DNA of 64,000 nucleotides from Streptomyces capitiformicae (GCF_002214185.1 NZ_CP022161.1:2107767-2171766); one strand, 5' to 3'. Counted from the first letter of the stretch, positions 1 through 9,463 are shown. Program-made: numbers and translations. Notes: a model not told the origin generated them from the letters alone.

Positions 1-142
1 CCGCCAGCGCGGCACGCACTTCCACCCGGGCTCGGGTGTCGGCCGCGGCAAGGACGACACGCTGTTCGCGCTGAACGCCGGTGCGGTCGAGTTCGGCACC
101 AGCCGTGGTCGCAAGGTCGTGAACATCGTTCCGGTCGCCTGA
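1..142 (+). CDS. rpmA: 50S ribosomal protein L27, 3' part
   Basis: C-terminal 46 residues of bacterial L27, a large-subunit protein whose N-terminus lies near the peptidyl transferase centre. The frame opens at base 2 with [10 protein letters not shown] and continues with [14 protein letters not shown] and a basic end, which is typical L27; the stop is TGA at 140-142. The N-terminal half and the start lie left of the window. A strong hairpin follows and then obg, the rplU-rpmA-obg order found in most bacteria. Confidence 0.97.
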   Translation, partial: RQRGTHFHPGSGVGRGKDDTLFALNAGAVEFGTSRGRKVVNIVPVA

Positions 143-159
143 TCGGAAGTCTTTTCGCG

Positions 160-199
160 AGGCGGACCTCACTTCCCGGTCGGGAAGGCGGGTCCGCCT
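160..199. terminator. Hairpin between rpmA and obg
   Basis: Nine-base arms at 160-168 and 191-199 (AGGCGGACC/GGTCCGCCT) enclose a second perfect stem at 172-177/182-187 (CTTCCC/GGGAAG). The structure starts 17 bases after the rpmA stop and is followed only by TTTCG. It probably ends or attenuates the ribosomal-protein transcript before obg. Confidence 0.7.
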
Positions 200-249
200 T
201 TCGCGTGTTAACCGATAACTGAACCCGTAAGTCTCTGGAGGCACCCACC

Positions 250-1695
250 ATGACCACCTTCGTGGACCGCGTCGAACTGCATGTCGCCGCGGGTAACGGA
301 GGTCACGGCTGTGCCTCCGTCCACCGTGAGAAGTTCAAGCCGCTGGGCGGCCCCGACGGGGGCAACGGCGGCCGTGGCGGCGACGTCATCCTCACCGTCG
401 ACCAGTCCGTCACCACGCTCCTCGACTACCACCACTCCCCGCACCGCAAGGCCACCAACGGCAAACCGGGCGAGGGCGGCAACCGGTCCGGGAAGGACGG
501 TCAGGACCTGGTCCTGCCCGTGCCGGACGGCACCGTCGTCCTCGACAAGGCGGGCAACGTCCTGGCGGACCTCGTCGGCCACGGCACGTCGTACGTCGCC
601 GCGCAGGGCGGCCGGGGCGGCCTCGGCAACGCGGCCCTCGCCTCCGCCCGCCGCAAGGCGCCCGGCTTCGCGCTGCTCGGCGTGCCCGGGGATCTGCGGG
701 ACATCGTCCTGGAGCTCAAGACGGTCGCCGACGTGGCGCTGGTGGGCTACCCGAGCGCGGGCAAGTCGTCGCTGATCTCCGTCCTGTCCGCCGCCAAGCC
801 GAAGATCGCCGACTACCCCTTCACGACGCTCGTCCCGAACCTGGGCGTGGTGACCGCGGGCGCGACGGTGTACACGATCGCGGACGTGCCGGGCCTGATC
901 CCGGGCGCCAGCCAGGGCAAGGGCCTCGGCCTTGAGTTCCTGCGCCATGTGGAGCGCTGCAGCGTGCTGGTGCACGTCCTCGACACGGCGACCCTCGAAT
1001 CGGACCGCGACCCCGTCTCCGACCTCGACATCATCGAGGAGGAGCTCAAGCAGTACGGCGGTCTCGGCGACCGGCCGCGGATCGTCGTCCTCAACAAGAT
1101 CGACGTACCCGACGGCAAGGACCTCGCCGAGATGGTACGGCCCGACCTCGAAGCCCGTGGCTACCAGGTCTTCGAGGTGTCCGCCGTCGCCCACATGGGG
1201 CTGAGGGAGCTGTCCTTCGCCCTCGCCGACCTCGTCGGCAAGGCGCGGGCCGCCAAGCCCAAGGAGGAGGCGACCCGGATCGTCATCCGGCCCAAGGCCG
1301 TCGACGACGCGGGCTTCACCGTCACGCGCGAGGAGGTCGGCGGGGAGCCGCTGTTCCGCGTGCGGGGCGAGAAGCCGGAGCGCTGGGTGCGGCAGACCGA
1401 CTTCAACAACGACGAGGCGGTCGGCTACCTCGCGGATCGCCTCAACCGGCTCGGTGTCGAGGAAGAGCTGATGAAGGCGGGTGCCCGGTCCGGGGACGGC
1501 GTCGCCATCGGGCCCGAGGAGAACGCGGTCGTCTTCGACTGGGAGCCGTCCGTCATGGCCGGAGCGGAGATGCTCGGCCGCCGGGGCGAGGACCACCGCC
1601 TCGACGCGCCCCGCCCCGCCGTCCAGCGCCGCCGCGACCGGCAGGCCGAGCGGGACGAGATCGAAAAGGCGTACGACGACTTCGAGCCGTTCTAG
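250..1695 (+). CDS. obgE: GTPase Obg/CgtA
   Basis: Large P-loop GTPase of 481 residues that binds the 50S subunit and links ribosome assembly to growth and, in Streptomyces, to the onset of differentiation. The N-terminal Obg fold (about 1-158) has the glycine-rich stretches [13 protein letters not shown] and [10 protein letters not shown]. The G domain follows with GYPSAGKSS near 165-173, DVPGLI as switch II and NKID as G4. A C-terminal OCT-like domain occupies about residues 340-430, and an acidic/basic tail ends the protein. The ATG is preceded by CTGGAG at a suitable distance. It lies downstream of rpmA as in most bacteria. Confidence 0.97.
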   Translation: MTTFVDRVELHVAAGNGGHGCASVHREKFKPLGGPDGGNGGRGGDVILTVDQSVTTLLDYHHSPHRKATNGKPGEGGNRSGKDGQDLVLPVPDGTVVLDKAGNVLADLVGHGTSYVAAQGGRGGLGNAALASARRKAPGFALLGVPGDLRDIVLELKTVADVALVGYPSAGKSSLISVLSAAKPKIADYPFTTLVPNLGVVTAGATVYTIADVPGLIPGASQGKGLGLEFLRHVERCSVLVHVLDTATLESDRDPVSDLDIIEEELKQYGGLGDRPRIVVLNKIDVPDGKDLAEMVRPDLEARGYQVFEVSAVAHMGLRELSFALADLVGKARAAKPKEEATRIVIRPKAVDDAGFTVTREEVGGEPLFRVRGEKPERWVRQTDFNNDEAVGYLADRLNRLGVEEELMKAGARSGDGVAIGPEENAVVFDWEPSVMAGAEMLGRRGEDHRLDAPRPAVQRRRDRQAERDEIEKAYDDFEPF

Positions 1696-1806
1696 AGGAC
1701 GGCGCAGCCCTGGGGTGCTCCTGCTTTCAGAGGCACCCCAAGGCTGCGGCTGAGCGGGGTGGGCTGCGCAACTCGGCGCCACGAGGTGCCGCTGCGTCCA
1801 CCCGTG

Positions 1807-1850
1807 CCGCGCCCCATAAGGGGCGCGGGGAACTGCGCGACAAGCCACGA
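1807..1850. repeat. Dispersed GC-rich palindromic repeat (GGGGCGCGGGGAACTGCGCGA family)
   Basis: The block contains an internal inverted repeat (GCGCCCC-ATAA-GGGGCGC) followed by GGGGAACTGCGCGACAAGCC. The same core recurs at 31.8, 36.5, 49.5, 51.5, 55.8 and 61.0 kb in either orientation. It lies in the convergent gap between obg and the next gene and has no coding potential of its own. Confidence 0.8.
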
Positions 1851-1880
1851 CGAACCCGCGGTCGCCCGACAACGCATTCC

Positions 1881-1934
1881 CCCGAGCCATCGGGCGCCGA
1901 CATACACCCCGAGCCATCGGGCGCCGACATACAC
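1881..1934. repeat. Perfect 27-bp tandem duplication
   Basis: Two identical 27-bp units, 1881-1907 and 1908-1934, each beginning CCCGAGCCATCGGGCGCC. They sit just before the convergent terminator. The unit contains a small palindrome (CCCGAGCCATCGGG). It looks like a recent slippage or duplication event. Confidence 0.9.
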
Positions 1935-1970
1935 AAGGGCCCCGGAGGCCGAGAAGCCTCCGGGGCCCTT
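1935..1970. terminator. Bidirectional terminator after the glycerophosphotransferase-like gene
   Basis: Perfect 15-bp stem (1935-1949 with 1956-1970; arms AAGGGCCCCGGAGGC/GCCTCCGGGGCCCTT) with a 6-base loop. It is flanked by A and T runs, so it can work on both strands. It begins 10 bases beyond the stop of the minus-strand gene. Confidence 0.9.
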
Positions 1971-1980
1971 CACCACGTCC

Positions 1981-4227
1981 TCAGCGGAGCGCTCCCGCGT
2001 CCTCCGAGTCGCTCGGCTCGCCCTCGGTTCCCGAGTCGTCGCCCACCTCTCGCGGTGAGGGGACCTCGTCCGCGAGGCGGGACTCCATGCGCACGCGGCG
2101 TTCGTCGGCCTTGGCGCACAGGGCCTTGACGGCGGAGTCGAAGCGGACGAGGGAAGGCGGGTCGGAGGGCCCGAGGAGCTGTTCCTTGAGGTCGGCGCGG
2201 GCCTTGGTGAACCGGTCCTTCTCGGGGTTGCGGACGGAGTCCAGCAGCGCCGGGACCTCGGCGGCGTTCGGGGCGATGACGACACCCGCCGACACCGTCG
2301 GGAAGGCCGCGCGGAACGCCTCCTCCGACAGCCCCGAGGTGTTGCCGACGGCGTACGGCTTCTCACTGGACAGCCAGTCGGAGACGACCGAGGAGACATC
2401 GCTGATCAGCAGGTCGGACGCGTTGAAGCAGGCGAAGATCGCGGGCCGCGCCTCGGTGACGATGAGGTGCTCCCACTCGGGGAAGGACGCCCAGTACGCC
2501 TTCTCCCAGGCAAGCGTCGCCTCGGCGATGGCCGCCTCACGGTCACCGCTCGGCGTGCCCTGGAGCAGCATCCGCTCCATTTCGTCCGCGCTGACCCGGA
2601 ACGACGTCGAGGTCAGCTCGTCCAACTCGGCGGTGCGACGGGCCAGTTCGGTCGCGGCCTCGGGGCCGGGCCGCGCGCCCGAACGCTTCGTGTTCGCCTC
2701 GCGGATCATCGCCTTGATCCGCTCGTTCGCGGCACCCGCGCGCGGGTCGACGGACCCGGTCATCGGGTGCGGCTTGTACAGCAGCCGCACCTTGTCGTCG
2801 GCGAGCAGCTCGCGGACGATGTTCTCGCCGGCCAGGACCACCGAGGTGTTGCCGGGGTTGCCGTCCCAGCCCTCCCAGGTCGGGGCGTAGAGAACGGTCG
2901 TGTACGTGCCGGTCGGCGGGCCGGCGTACGGGCGGATCGGCGCCAGCTGCGGGCGGCCGACCTCGACGATGTCCTTGTCCTCGACGCCGACCTCGGCGAG
3001 CGCGTACCGCTCACGTGCCGCGGGGCCGGCGACCCACACCTCGTCGTACGCCTTCGCGTACGGGTTGCAGGACGACAGCTTGTCGCTCTCGCCGTGGTTG
3101 ATGAAGGCGTGCTTGATGGTGGGGATGCGCAACACCTGGGAGGTCTTCGCGGCGTTGGCCGGGTGCAGCATCATCTTCAGCGTCGAGTTCTCCAGGGAGA
3201 ACATCGTCGAGACCTTCGGGAAGCAGATGACCGGCACGTCCGTCGCGTCGATCTTCTGCACCATGAAACGCTCACGCAGCACGATCAGCGGCTTCTCCAG
3301 CTGGGACAGCGTGGAGAGCCACATGTTCGCCTGGTACGCCGACGTCGTACCGCCCGAGAAGTACATGGCGACGGTCGGCCGGTACACCGCCAGCCACTTG
3401 TCCAGCCAGTCCATGACCTGCTTCTCGCTCTTGGCCCGCTTCTTCGGCAGCAGCCAGGTCGCCAGGTACGCCGTGCCGCCCGCGAGCAGGGCGAGACCGA
3501 CACCGAGGCCCAGGAGGCCCCAGACGACGTCCTTCGTGACCGCGGTGAGCAGCAGACCGGCCGTGATCGGCAGGGAGAACGTCAGCAGACGGTGGGCCTG
3601 GCGGCGGGCCAGGATGCGCGGCGGGGCGGCGGTCAGACGCAGCGCGGAGGCGTCGATGTTGCGGGTGACGATCGGCAGCGTCCGGGTGCGGCGGACCAGC
3701 ACCGAGACGGCCTGGCAGGTGAAGTGCGCCGCATAGCAGACGCACAGGCCGACCAGCAGCGGCGCCTGCTCGCGCAGCGGGTCGATGCCCTCGATGCGCA
3801 GCAGGCCCACCAGGATCAGCATGTCGCGCAGCAACTGGCGTACCAGGACCTCGAAGCGGACCTTGCCCAGCAGTGCGAGCAGGCCGGGGTCCCGGTACTG
3901 CAAGTACGTGTCCAGGGCGAGGCCGACCGCGCTCGCGGCGACGAACACGGGGATGTTCGGCAGCAGCGCGGAGACGATCTGGGCCGTGAAGAGCGCGAAC
4001 ATCGCCAGCAGCGCTGACAGCTGCGCGATGCGGCGTGGGGCGAGGCCTGCGGAGGGCACGGGCTGGGCTCCTGCGGAGGGTGCGACGGACAGGGAGGGAA
4101 CGAAAGCAGTGGGGGGGGCGGCCAGTGGCCGATCCCTGACCGTATGACCTAGGGAGGCCGGGGAGCAATCTGCCGCGAGGACAGGTCGCCGCATATCGGG
4201 CATGACGGCTGCAACCTTGAGAGGCAT
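1981..4227 (-). CDS. Membrane CDP-glycerol glycerophosphotransferase-like protein
   Basis: Protein of 748 residues. The N-terminal third is hydrophobic with about four to six membrane segments (first near residues 65-95, others near 120-180 and 215-260). The C-terminal two thirds resemble the TagB/TagF glycerophosphotransferase family: FSGGTTSAYQANMW, an HGESDKLSS motif, HPMTGSVDPR, and LLISDVSSVVSDWLSSEKP, the place of the family's DYSS motif. Such enzymes move glycerol-phosphate or related units from CDP donors to cell-wall polymers at the cytoplasmic face. The ATG has an upstream GGGAAG; internal ATGs at residues 9 and 12 are alternatives. The acceptor and donor cannot be told from sequence. 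The tail is acidic and probably disordered. Confidence 0.82.
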   Translation of the reverse strand: MPLKVAAVMPDMRRPVLAADCSPASLGHTVRDRPLAAPPTAFVPSLSVAPSAGAQPVPSAGLAPRRIAQLSALLAMFALFTAQIVSALLPNIPVFVAASAVGLALDTYLQYRDPGLLALLGKVRFEVLVRQLLRDMLILVGLLRIEGIDPLREQAPLLVGLCVCYAAHFTCQAVSVLVRRTRTLPIVTRNIDASALRLTAAPPRILARRQAHRLLTFSLPITAGLLLTAVTKDVVWGLLGLGVGLALLAGGTAYLATWLLPKKRAKSEKQVMDWLDKWLAVYRPTVAMYFSGGTTSAYQANMWLSTLSQLEKPLIVLRERFMVQKIDATDVPVICFPKVSTMFSLENSTLKMMLHPANAAKTSQVLRIPTIKHAFINHGESDKLSSCNPYAKAYDEVWVAGPAARERYALAEVGVEDKDIVEVGRPQLAPIRPYAGPPTGTYTTVLYAPTWEGWDGNPGNTSVVLAGENIVRELLADDKVRLLYKPHPMTGSVDPRAGAANERIKAMIREANTKRSGARPGPEAATELARRTAELDELTSTSFRVSADEMERMLLQGTPSGDREAAIAEATLAWEKAYWASFPEWEHLIVTEARPAIFACFNASDLLISDVSSVVSDWLSSEKPYAVGNTSGLSEEAFRAAFPTVSAGVVIAPNAAEVPALLDSVRNPEKDRFTKARADLKEQLLGPSDPPSLVRFDSAVKALCAKADERRVRMESRLADEVPSPREVGDDSGTEGEPSDSEDAGALR

Positions 4228-4450
4228 TTCACCGTCTTCCCATAAACGCTCCAGAGAACAGTCGGAGAACAGTCGGTGTCGTCCCGCCCAGCGAAATGCT
4301 CAAGCGTCTGGTCCGTGACCTCACGTAGATTGCAGACTGCACACACCGGGCTGGTTCAGAACATTGGGGAAACGGGTGTCAGCGGCAACAAGGGCAGGAG
4401 GGGCGGCCCGAAGGGCCTCGGTTGAGGGCGGTGGTGGGAGACGGGCGGGC

Positions 4451-5557
4451 GTGGCGGAAGCGCACCGGATCGTCGTGAAGGTGGGCTCCTCGTCGCTGAC
4501 GACGGCCTCCGGGGGCCTCGACGCGGACCGGGTGGACGCCCTCGTGGACGTGCTCGCCAAGGTCCGCAGCGGGGGAGAGCGGGAGATCGTGCTCGTCTCG
4601 TCCGGCGCCATCGCGGCGGGCCTCGCGCCGCTGGGGCTGCGTCGCCGCCCCAAGGACCTCGCCCGGCAGCAGGCGGCCGCCAGCGTCGGCCAGGGGCTGC
4701 TGGTGGCCCGTTACACGGCCTCCTACGCCCGTTACGGCATCCGCGTCGGTCAGGTGCTCCTCACCTCCGACGACATGAGCCGCCGCGCCCACCACCGCAA
4801 CGCCTCCCGCACCCTCGACAAGCTCCTCGCGATGGGCGCCCTGCCGGTCGTCAACGAGAACGACACCGTCGCCACGGACGAGATCCGCTTCGGCGACAAC
4901 GACCGTCTCGCCGCCCTCGTCGCCCATCTCGTCCGCGCCGACCTGCTGGTCCTGCTCTCGGACGTGGACGGCGTCTACGACGGCGACCCCAGCAAGCCCG
5001 GCACGTCGCGGATAGCGGAGGTACGGGGGCCTGAGGACCTCGCGCACGTCGAGATCGGCAGTGCCGGCAAGGCGGGCGTCGGTACCGGCGGCATGGTCAC
5101 CAAGGTCGAGGCGGCGGGGATCGCCACAGGAGCGGGCATCCCCGTGGTCCTGACCAGCGCGATCCACGCGGCGGACGCCCTCGCCGGCCGCGACACCGGC
5201 ACGTACTTCCACCCCACCGGCAAGCGCTCCGCCGACCGGCTGCTGTGGCTCCAGCACGCCTCCACCCCGCAGGGTTCGCTCACCCTCGACGACGGCGCCG
5301 TACGCGCGGTCGTCGAGCGGCGCAAGTCGCTGCTGCCGGCCGGTATCGCGGCCGTCGAGGGCGAGTTCGTCGCGGGCGACCCCGTCGAGCTGCGGGACGG
5401 CGAGGGGCGGGCCGTCGCGCGCGGGCTGGTCAACTTCGACGCCAAGGAGATCCCCCAGCTGATCGGCCGCTCGACCCGGGAACTGGCGCGCGAGCTGGGT
5501 CCCGCGTACGAACGAGAGGTCGTACACAGGGACGACCTCGTCCTCCTGCATCCCTGA
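4451..5557 (+). CDS. proB: Glutamate 5-kinase
   Basis: First enzyme of proline synthesis: it phosphorylates glutamate to gamma-glutamyl phosphate. The protein has 368 residues, with an amino-acid kinase domain (VVKVGSSSLT near the start, VLVSSGAIAAGL, NENDTVATDEIRFGDND, LLSDVDGVYDGDP) and a C-terminal PUA domain (about 280-360). I chose GTG 4451, which has GGGAG ten bases upstream and gives the usual N-terminus; a longer reading from TTG 4364 would add 29 low-complexity residues. proA, whose enzyme reduces the product, lies 740 bases downstream with one unknown gene between. Confidence 0.95.
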   Translation: MAEAHRIVVKVGSSSLTTASGGLDADRVDALVDVLAKVRSGGEREIVLVSSGAIAAGLAPLGLRRRPKDLARQQAAASVGQGLLVARYTASYARYGIRVGQVLLTSDDMSRRAHHRNASRTLDKLLAMGALPVVNENDTVATDEIRFGDNDRLAALVAHLVRADLLVLLSDVDGVYDGDPSKPGTSRIAEVRGPEDLAHVEIGSAGKAGVGTGGMVTKVEAAGIATGAGIPVVLTSAIHAADALAGRDTGTYFHPTGKRSADRLLWLQHASTPQGSLTLDDGAVRAVVERRKSLLPAGIAAVEGEFVAGDPVELRDGEGRAVARGLVNFDAKEIPQLIGRSTRELARELGPAYEREVVHRDDLVLLHP

Positions 5558-5561
5558 CCAG

Positions 5562-5580
5562 CGGCCCTCTGGAGGGGCCG
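5562..5580. terminator. Weak hairpin after proB
   Basis: Six-base arms CGGCCC/GGGCCG around a seven-base loop, five bases past the proB stop. No T-run follows, so this is a weak candidate. Confidence 0.35.
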
Positions 5581-5679
5581 AAGCACGGCCCCCGCCGGTG
5601 TGCGTTCCGTAAAACGGCCACGCGAAGCCCCTGAGCCTGCTCAACTTTGTCTCGAGGGAGATTCCGCACGACCCATCGC

Positions 5680-5715
5680 GAAGCACAGTTCGCTGTGGAA
5701 GCACAGTTCGTTGTG
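5680..5715. repeat. 18-bp tandem repeat in the 5' region of the proB-proA spacer gene
   Basis: Two adjacent 18-base units, GAAGCACAGTTCGCTGTG and the same with one C-to-T change, at 5680-5697 and 5698-5715. They abut the AAGGAGG ribosome-binding site of the next gene, so they lie in its untranslated leader or promoter. Confidence 0.85.
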
Positions 5716-5727
5716 AAGGAGGCCGTC

Positions 5728-6204
5728 GTGAGACGAGTGCGCCCCGGGACCGCGGTGTCCCGTGGTGGTGGTACCTCCCGTGCGGCCGGCGAGGAGCGGA
5801 CGCTCACCAGCGTCAGCGTCTCGGACACGTACGAGAGCGAGGCCGCCGAGGAGCCGCGGGACCTGCCCCGGCTGTGGCACATCACGCTGAGCGTCTCCGG
5901 CCCCGAGACCCCGCTGAAGGAGGTGCGGCGCGGCCTGCAACAGCTGGCCCACGACCATCCCTTTCTGCTGACCAGCCGCTATGCGAGCGACCACGCCGAG
6001 ATCCGCTACTGGGAGGAGGCCCGCGACCTCCACGACGCGGCCGCCGTCGCCCTGCGCCTGTGGGGCGAGCACCGCCGTACGGCCGGACTGCCGCCCTGGG
6101 AGATCGTCGGCCTGGAGGTCATCGACCGCCAGACGTACCACCAGCGCATCGCCGAGGGATACGGTCCGCCACCGGCGACGCCCGTCGGAGTCCACCCCTT
6201 CTGA
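5728..6204 (+). CDS. Conserved protein of unknown function between proB and proA
   Basis: 158 residues, soluble, no membrane segment or recognised catalytic motif. The N-terminal 40 residues are Ser/Arg-rich and probably disordered; the folded part runs from [22 protein letters not shown] to the end and alternates strand- and helix-like stretches. I chose GTG 5728 because AAGGAGG lies five bases upstream; an earlier start at 5647 would read through the tandem repeat. I recognise it only as a conserved streptomycete companion of the proline genes; no function can be assigned. Confidence 0.75.
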   Translation: MRRVRPGTAVSRGGGTSRAAGEERTLTSVSVSDTYESEAAEEPRDLPRLWHITLSVSGPETPLKEVRRGLQQLAHDHPFLLTSRYASDHAEIRYWEEARDLHDAAAVALRLWGEHRRTAGLPPWEIVGLEVIDRQTYHQRIAEGYGPPPATPVGVHPF

Positions 6205-6287
6205 CCACCGCGCGGGGAGCCCTTCCGGGTGTGTCCCGGGGTGTCTCGCGGTTTGGGATAGCCGATGGACGCCCTCGCCGGGCGCAC

Positions 6288-6300
6288 TACCCTTCCCTTA
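6288..6300 (+). promoter_or_regulatory. Leaderless-type -10 element of proA
   Basis: TACCCT at 6288-6293 lies six bases before the proA ATG, with no Shine-Dalgarno sequence between. The expected transcription start falls at or beside the A of the ATG. Confidence 0.55.
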
Positions 6301-7586
6301 TGACCACGCTCTCGCCGTACGACTCCATGTCCCCGGTCACCCGGGTCGCCTACCGTGCCAAGGCCGCCGCCGCCGACCTCGCGCCGCTGCCTCGCGCCGA
6401 GAAGGACGACGCGCTGCTCGCCATCGCCGACGCGCTGGAAGTCCGTACGAGTGAGATCGTCGAGGCCAACGCCAAGGACATCGCCAAGGCACGCGAGGCC
6501 GGCACCAGCGAGGCGATCGTCGACCGGCTGACGCTGACCCCGGAGCGGATCCGCGCCATCGCCGCCGACGTCCGCGACGTGGCCGCGCTGCCCGACCCGG
6601 TCGGCGAGATCGTCCGCGGCTCGACCCTGCCGAACGGCATCGACCTGCGCCAGGTCCGCGTCCCGCTCGGTGTCGTCGGCATCATCTACGAGGCCCGCCC
6701 GAACGTGACCGTGGACGCGGCCGCCCTCTGTCTGAAGTCCGGCAACGCGGTGCTGCTGCGCGGCTCGTCCTCCGCCTATGAGTCGAACACCGCCCTCGTA
6801 CGGGTGCTGCGCGACGCCGTCGGCGGCGCCGGGCTGCCCGCCGACGCCGTCCAACTCGTCCCCGGCGAGAGCCGTGAGTCCGTACGCGAGCTGATGCGCG
6901 CCCGCGGCCTGGTCGACGTGCTCATCCCGCGCGGCGGCGCCTCCCTGATCCGCACGGTCGTCGAGGAGTCCACCGTCCCGGTGATCGAGACCGGCACGGG
7001 CAACTGCCACGTCTATGTCGACGCGCACGCCGACCTCGACACGGCGATCGAGATCCTGATCAACTCCAAGGCCCAGCGCGTCAGTGTCTGCAACGCCGCC
7101 GAGACCCTCCTCGTCCACCAGGACATCGCCCCCGAGTTCCTGCCCCGCGCCCTGGACGCCCTCGCGGAGGCCGGGGTCACCGTGCACGCCGACGAGAGGG
7201 TCATGGCGTACGCCAAGGACTCCAAGGCGACGGTCGTGGAGGCCACCGCCGAGGACTGGGAGACCGAGTACCTCTCCTACGACATCGCGGCTGCGGTCGT
7301 CGACTCACTCGACAAGGCGGTCGAGCACATCCGGCTGTGGACCTCGGGCCACACCGAGGCCATCGTCACCACCTCCCAGCAGGCGGCCCGCCGCTTCACC
7401 CAGCTGGTCGACTCCACGACCGTCGCCGTCAACGCGTCAACCCGCTTCACCGACGGCGGCCAGTTCGGCTTCGGCGCCGAGATCGGCATCTCCACCCAGA
7501 AGCTGCACGCCCGCGGTCCGATGGGCCTGCCCGAGCTGACCAGCACGAAGTACATCGTGACGGGCGACGGGCACGTACGCCGCTGA
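6300..7586 (+). CDS. proA: Gamma-glutamyl phosphate reductase
   Basis: Second proline enzyme: NADPH-dependent reduction of gamma-glutamyl phosphate to glutamate semialdehyde. 428 residues, the usual length. Aldehyde-dehydrogenase-fold marks include [27 protein letters not shown] (cofactor region), [10 protein letters not shown], the catalytic cysteine in [13 protein letters not shown], and [22 protein letters not shown] near the C-terminus. The start [10 protein letters not shown] follows a TANNNT -10 element by six bases, so the mRNA is probably leaderless and transcribed separately from proB. Confidence 0.96.
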   Translation: MTTLSPYDSMSPVTRVAYRAKAAAADLAPLPRAEKDDALLAIADALEVRTSEIVEANAKDIAKAREAGTSEAIVDRLTLTPERIRAIAADVRDVAALPDPVGEIVRGSTLPNGIDLRQVRVPLGVVGIIYEARPNVTVDAAALCLKSGNAVLLRGSSSAYESNTALVRVLRDAVGGAGLPADAVQLVPGESRESVRELMRARGLVDVLIPRGGASLIRTVVEESTVPVIETGTGNCHVYVDAHADLDTAIEILINSKAQRVSVCNAAETLLVHQDIAPEFLPRALDALAEAGVTVHADERVMAYAKDSKATVVEATAEDWETEYLSYDIAAAVVDSLDKAVEHIRLWTSGHTEAIVTTSQQAARRFTQLVDSTTVAVNASTRFTDGGQFGFGAEIGISTQKLHARGPMGLPELTSTKYIVTGDGHVRR

Positions 7587-7684
7587 GCCGGCCGCCGCGC
7601 GGCACACCGGTCGGCGGCCCTGTGAAACGGCTCAGTAAGACGGATGAATTTCCTTACCGTCTGCCCAAATTGACCACCCCGGTC

Positions 7685-7698
7685 TACTCTGGATCCCG
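7685..7698 (+). promoter_or_regulatory. Leaderless-type -10 element
   Basis: TACTCT at 7685-7690, seven bases before GTG 7698, with no Shine-Dalgarno sequence. No good -35 is visible at 17-18 bases. Confidence 0.5.
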
Positions 7699-8306
7699 TG
7701 CCGGAGGACGTGGGGGGCACGCCGTTCCCTGACGGCTGGGAGCCCGACGACGACCGCGACCGCGGGGGTATGGACGAAGAGTTCGCCTCCGTGGTCTTCG
7801 ACGAGGCCTTCGTACGGGCAGCCGTGGTCCATGAGCCGACCGCGGTCGAACGTCTGCTCGCAGCGGCGGAGGCCCGTGCCGCGGCCCAGGAGGCCGAAGC
7901 GCGCCGCGCGCACTCCAGAGGCGCACGGGGCGACGACGACCGCTATGACGACGGCTTCGGACCCGACGGCTCCGATTTCGGCCACGGCCGTGACGACGAG
8001 CTGGACGACCTCGACGACACCGACGTACTGGAGGGCCGCTACGGCGTCGACGGGGCGTATGGCAGGCCGTACGGCAAGCAGACCCGCTGGCACCGGCCCG
8101 TCGCCTGGATCCTCGCCCTGGTCATGGGCATAGGCATGGTCGCGCTCGCCTTCACCGCGGTCTACCGGGGCGCCTCCTCCGGCCGCGGCGAACAGGTCCC
8201 GCCGCCCCCGGCCACCACCGGCGTCGAACAGGGCACCTCGACCGGCCCCTCCGCCTCCGCGGACTTCTCCCAGCCGGCGGCACCGGCGACGCCCCGCACG
8301 CCCTGA
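7698..8306 (+). CDS. Single-pass membrane protein with SVVFDExFVRAA motif (first of tandem pair)
   Basis: 202 residues: an acidic cytoplasmic N-terminal region, a basic patch KQTRWHRP, one membrane helix near residues 132-152 (VAWILALVMGIGMVALAFTAV) and a Pro/Thr/Ser-rich outer tail. Residues 31-50 contain SVVFDEAFVRAAVVHEPTAVERL, almost repeated at the same place in the next gene. By gene order (second of two between proA and the M48 protease block) it would match SCO2584 of S. coelicolor, a locus I recall being linked to the spore-wall synthesising complex; that link is memory plus synteny, not seen here. No enzyme motif. Confidence 0.8.
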   Translation: MPEDVGGTPFPDGWEPDDDRDRGGMDEEFASVVFDEAFVRAAVVHEPTAVERLLAAAEARAAAQEAEARRAHSRGARGDDDRYDDGFGPDGSDFGHGRDDELDDLDDTDVLEGRYGVDGAYGRPYGKQTRWHRPVAWILALVMGIGMVALAFTAVYRGASSGRGEQVPPPPATTGVEQGTSTGPSASADFSQPAAPATPRTP

Positions 8307-8339
8307 CCAGCAGCGCGTTTACCGGGGCCTCCGGAGACC

Positions 8340-8352
8340 TACTCTCAAGGTA
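8340..8352 (+). promoter_or_regulatory. Leaderless-type -10 element
   Basis: TACTCT at 8340-8345, six bases before ATG 8352, with no Shine-Dalgarno sequence. The hexamer is identical to that of the upstream paralogue. Confidence 0.5.
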
Positions 8353-9416
8353 TGGGCGGGCCTGGAAACCCACCTGAAGGGACTCCCGAGGGCGGCCCCG
8401 GCGGTGGAGAGGACGAGTACCGATCCGTCGTCTTCGACGAATCGTTTGTCCGTGCTGCCCGTATCCAGGAGTTCTCCGCACAGGAGCGCCTCACCGACCA
8501 CGCCCCGGCCGTACGCAGCCGCCCGCCCCTGCGCCGCGGCCTCTCCCGGCAGGCGCTGATCCTCGTTCTGCTGATCGCCCTCGCCTTCGGCACCGCGATC
8601 TACATGGGCGTGCGCCACCCGTACGAGGCCCCGGCCGCCAAGCCCGCCGAGCCGCTCAGGATGACGGTGATCCCCCTGGCGCCGCAGGCCGCGGTGCCCG
8701 GCGCCGAGGACCCCGAGAAGCTGTTCGCGCGCAGTCCCGCCGCCCAGTTCCGCATCGGCGCCGAGGGCATCACGATGCCGGCCACCCGACGCACCGAGCA
8801 CTTCACCGACGGCCAGGTCGTCACCTCGCTGACCATCGCCAAGGAGTATCTCGTCGCCTCCGCGCTCGACCCGCAGGTGCTCGGCGGCACCACCGTCCAG
8901 CCGGTCCGCAGGCTGCTCGACTCACAGCAGCTCGACCAGTTCGAGCAGAGCTTCGACCGGCCCACCGCCGACGGCCGGCACGCCCCCACCGGCTGGCTGG
9001 TCCGCTTCGACCCCTCCCGCGCGAAGCTCGCCGACCCCAAGATCCGCGTCCAGGGCACCCTCCAGGCCGCCGAGTACGACTCCGGCACCCTGGAGGTCGT
9101 CGCCGCCCACACCTTCGTGTACGCGCTGCGGCCCGCCTCCGGTGACAAGGCGCAGGCCTCGCTGTTCACCGTCCGGCGCGAGCTGCACTTCCGCTTCGAC
9201 CAGGACGACCTGCGCACCCGCCAGGCCGAGGTCGTCGTCTCCTACGTCCAGGCCGGCCCCCTGGCCTGCGCCGACGACGCCGCGAACCATCTGCGCCCGC
9301 TGCTCGCCGGCCAGACGGACAAGGAGGGCGGCCCGGCCGGCACCGACCCGTACGCCACCGGTGGCGCCACGGCCCTGTGCGGCTCTCTCGCGCAGGGCGC
9401 CCAGCCGAAGGTGTGA
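8352..9416 (+). CDS. Single-pass membrane protein with SVVFDExFVRAA motif (second of tandem pair)
   Basis: 354 residues. A short N-terminal cytoplasmic part carries SVVFDESFVRAARIQEFSAQERL, then a basic patch (RSRPPLRRGLSRQ), one membrane helix near residues 65-85 (ALILVLLIALAFGTAIYMGV), then a large outer domain of about 260 residues with GQVVTSLTIAKEYLVASALDP and predicted alpha/beta content. Two cysteines near the end (LACADDAA, TALCGSL) could form a disulfide. The shared motif with its neighbour suggests a common ancestor or partner for the cytoplasmic ends. Function unknown. Confidence 0.82.
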   Translation: MGGPGNPPEGTPEGGPGGGEDEYRSVVFDESFVRAARIQEFSAQERLTDHAPAVRSRPPLRRGLSRQALILVLLIALAFGTAIYMGVRHPYEAPAAKPAEPLRMTVIPLAPQAAVPGAEDPEKLFARSPAAQFRIGAEGITMPATRRTEHFTDGQVVTSLTIAKEYLVASALDPQVLGGTTVQPVRRLLDSQQLDQFEQSFDRPTADGRHAPTGWLVRFDPSRAKLADPKIRVQGTLQAAEYDSGTLEVVAAHTFVYALRPASGDKAQASLFTVRRELHFRFDQDDLRTRQAEVVVSYVQAGPLACADDAANHLRPLLAGQTDKEGGPAGTDPYATGGATALCGSLAQGAQPKV

Positions 9417-9463
9417 CGCACCCGCGCCGGGCCGAATGACGCCCGAGGCATACCCGAGGCACA

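Noticed and set aside
208..1917. Long antisense open frame opposite obg (569 codons), and similar ones opposite leuS (20550-23534), comEC (26731-29469), the LCP gene (11815-13299) and others
   Set aside because: High-GC DNA leaves long open frames opposite real genes. These have repetitive Arg/Gly/Ala/Pro content, no family motifs and no ribosome-binding sites.
5874..6299. Extended N-terminus of proA
   Set aside because: Overlaps the previous gene in another frame; the TACCCT element and [10 protein letters not shown] start at 6300 are standard.
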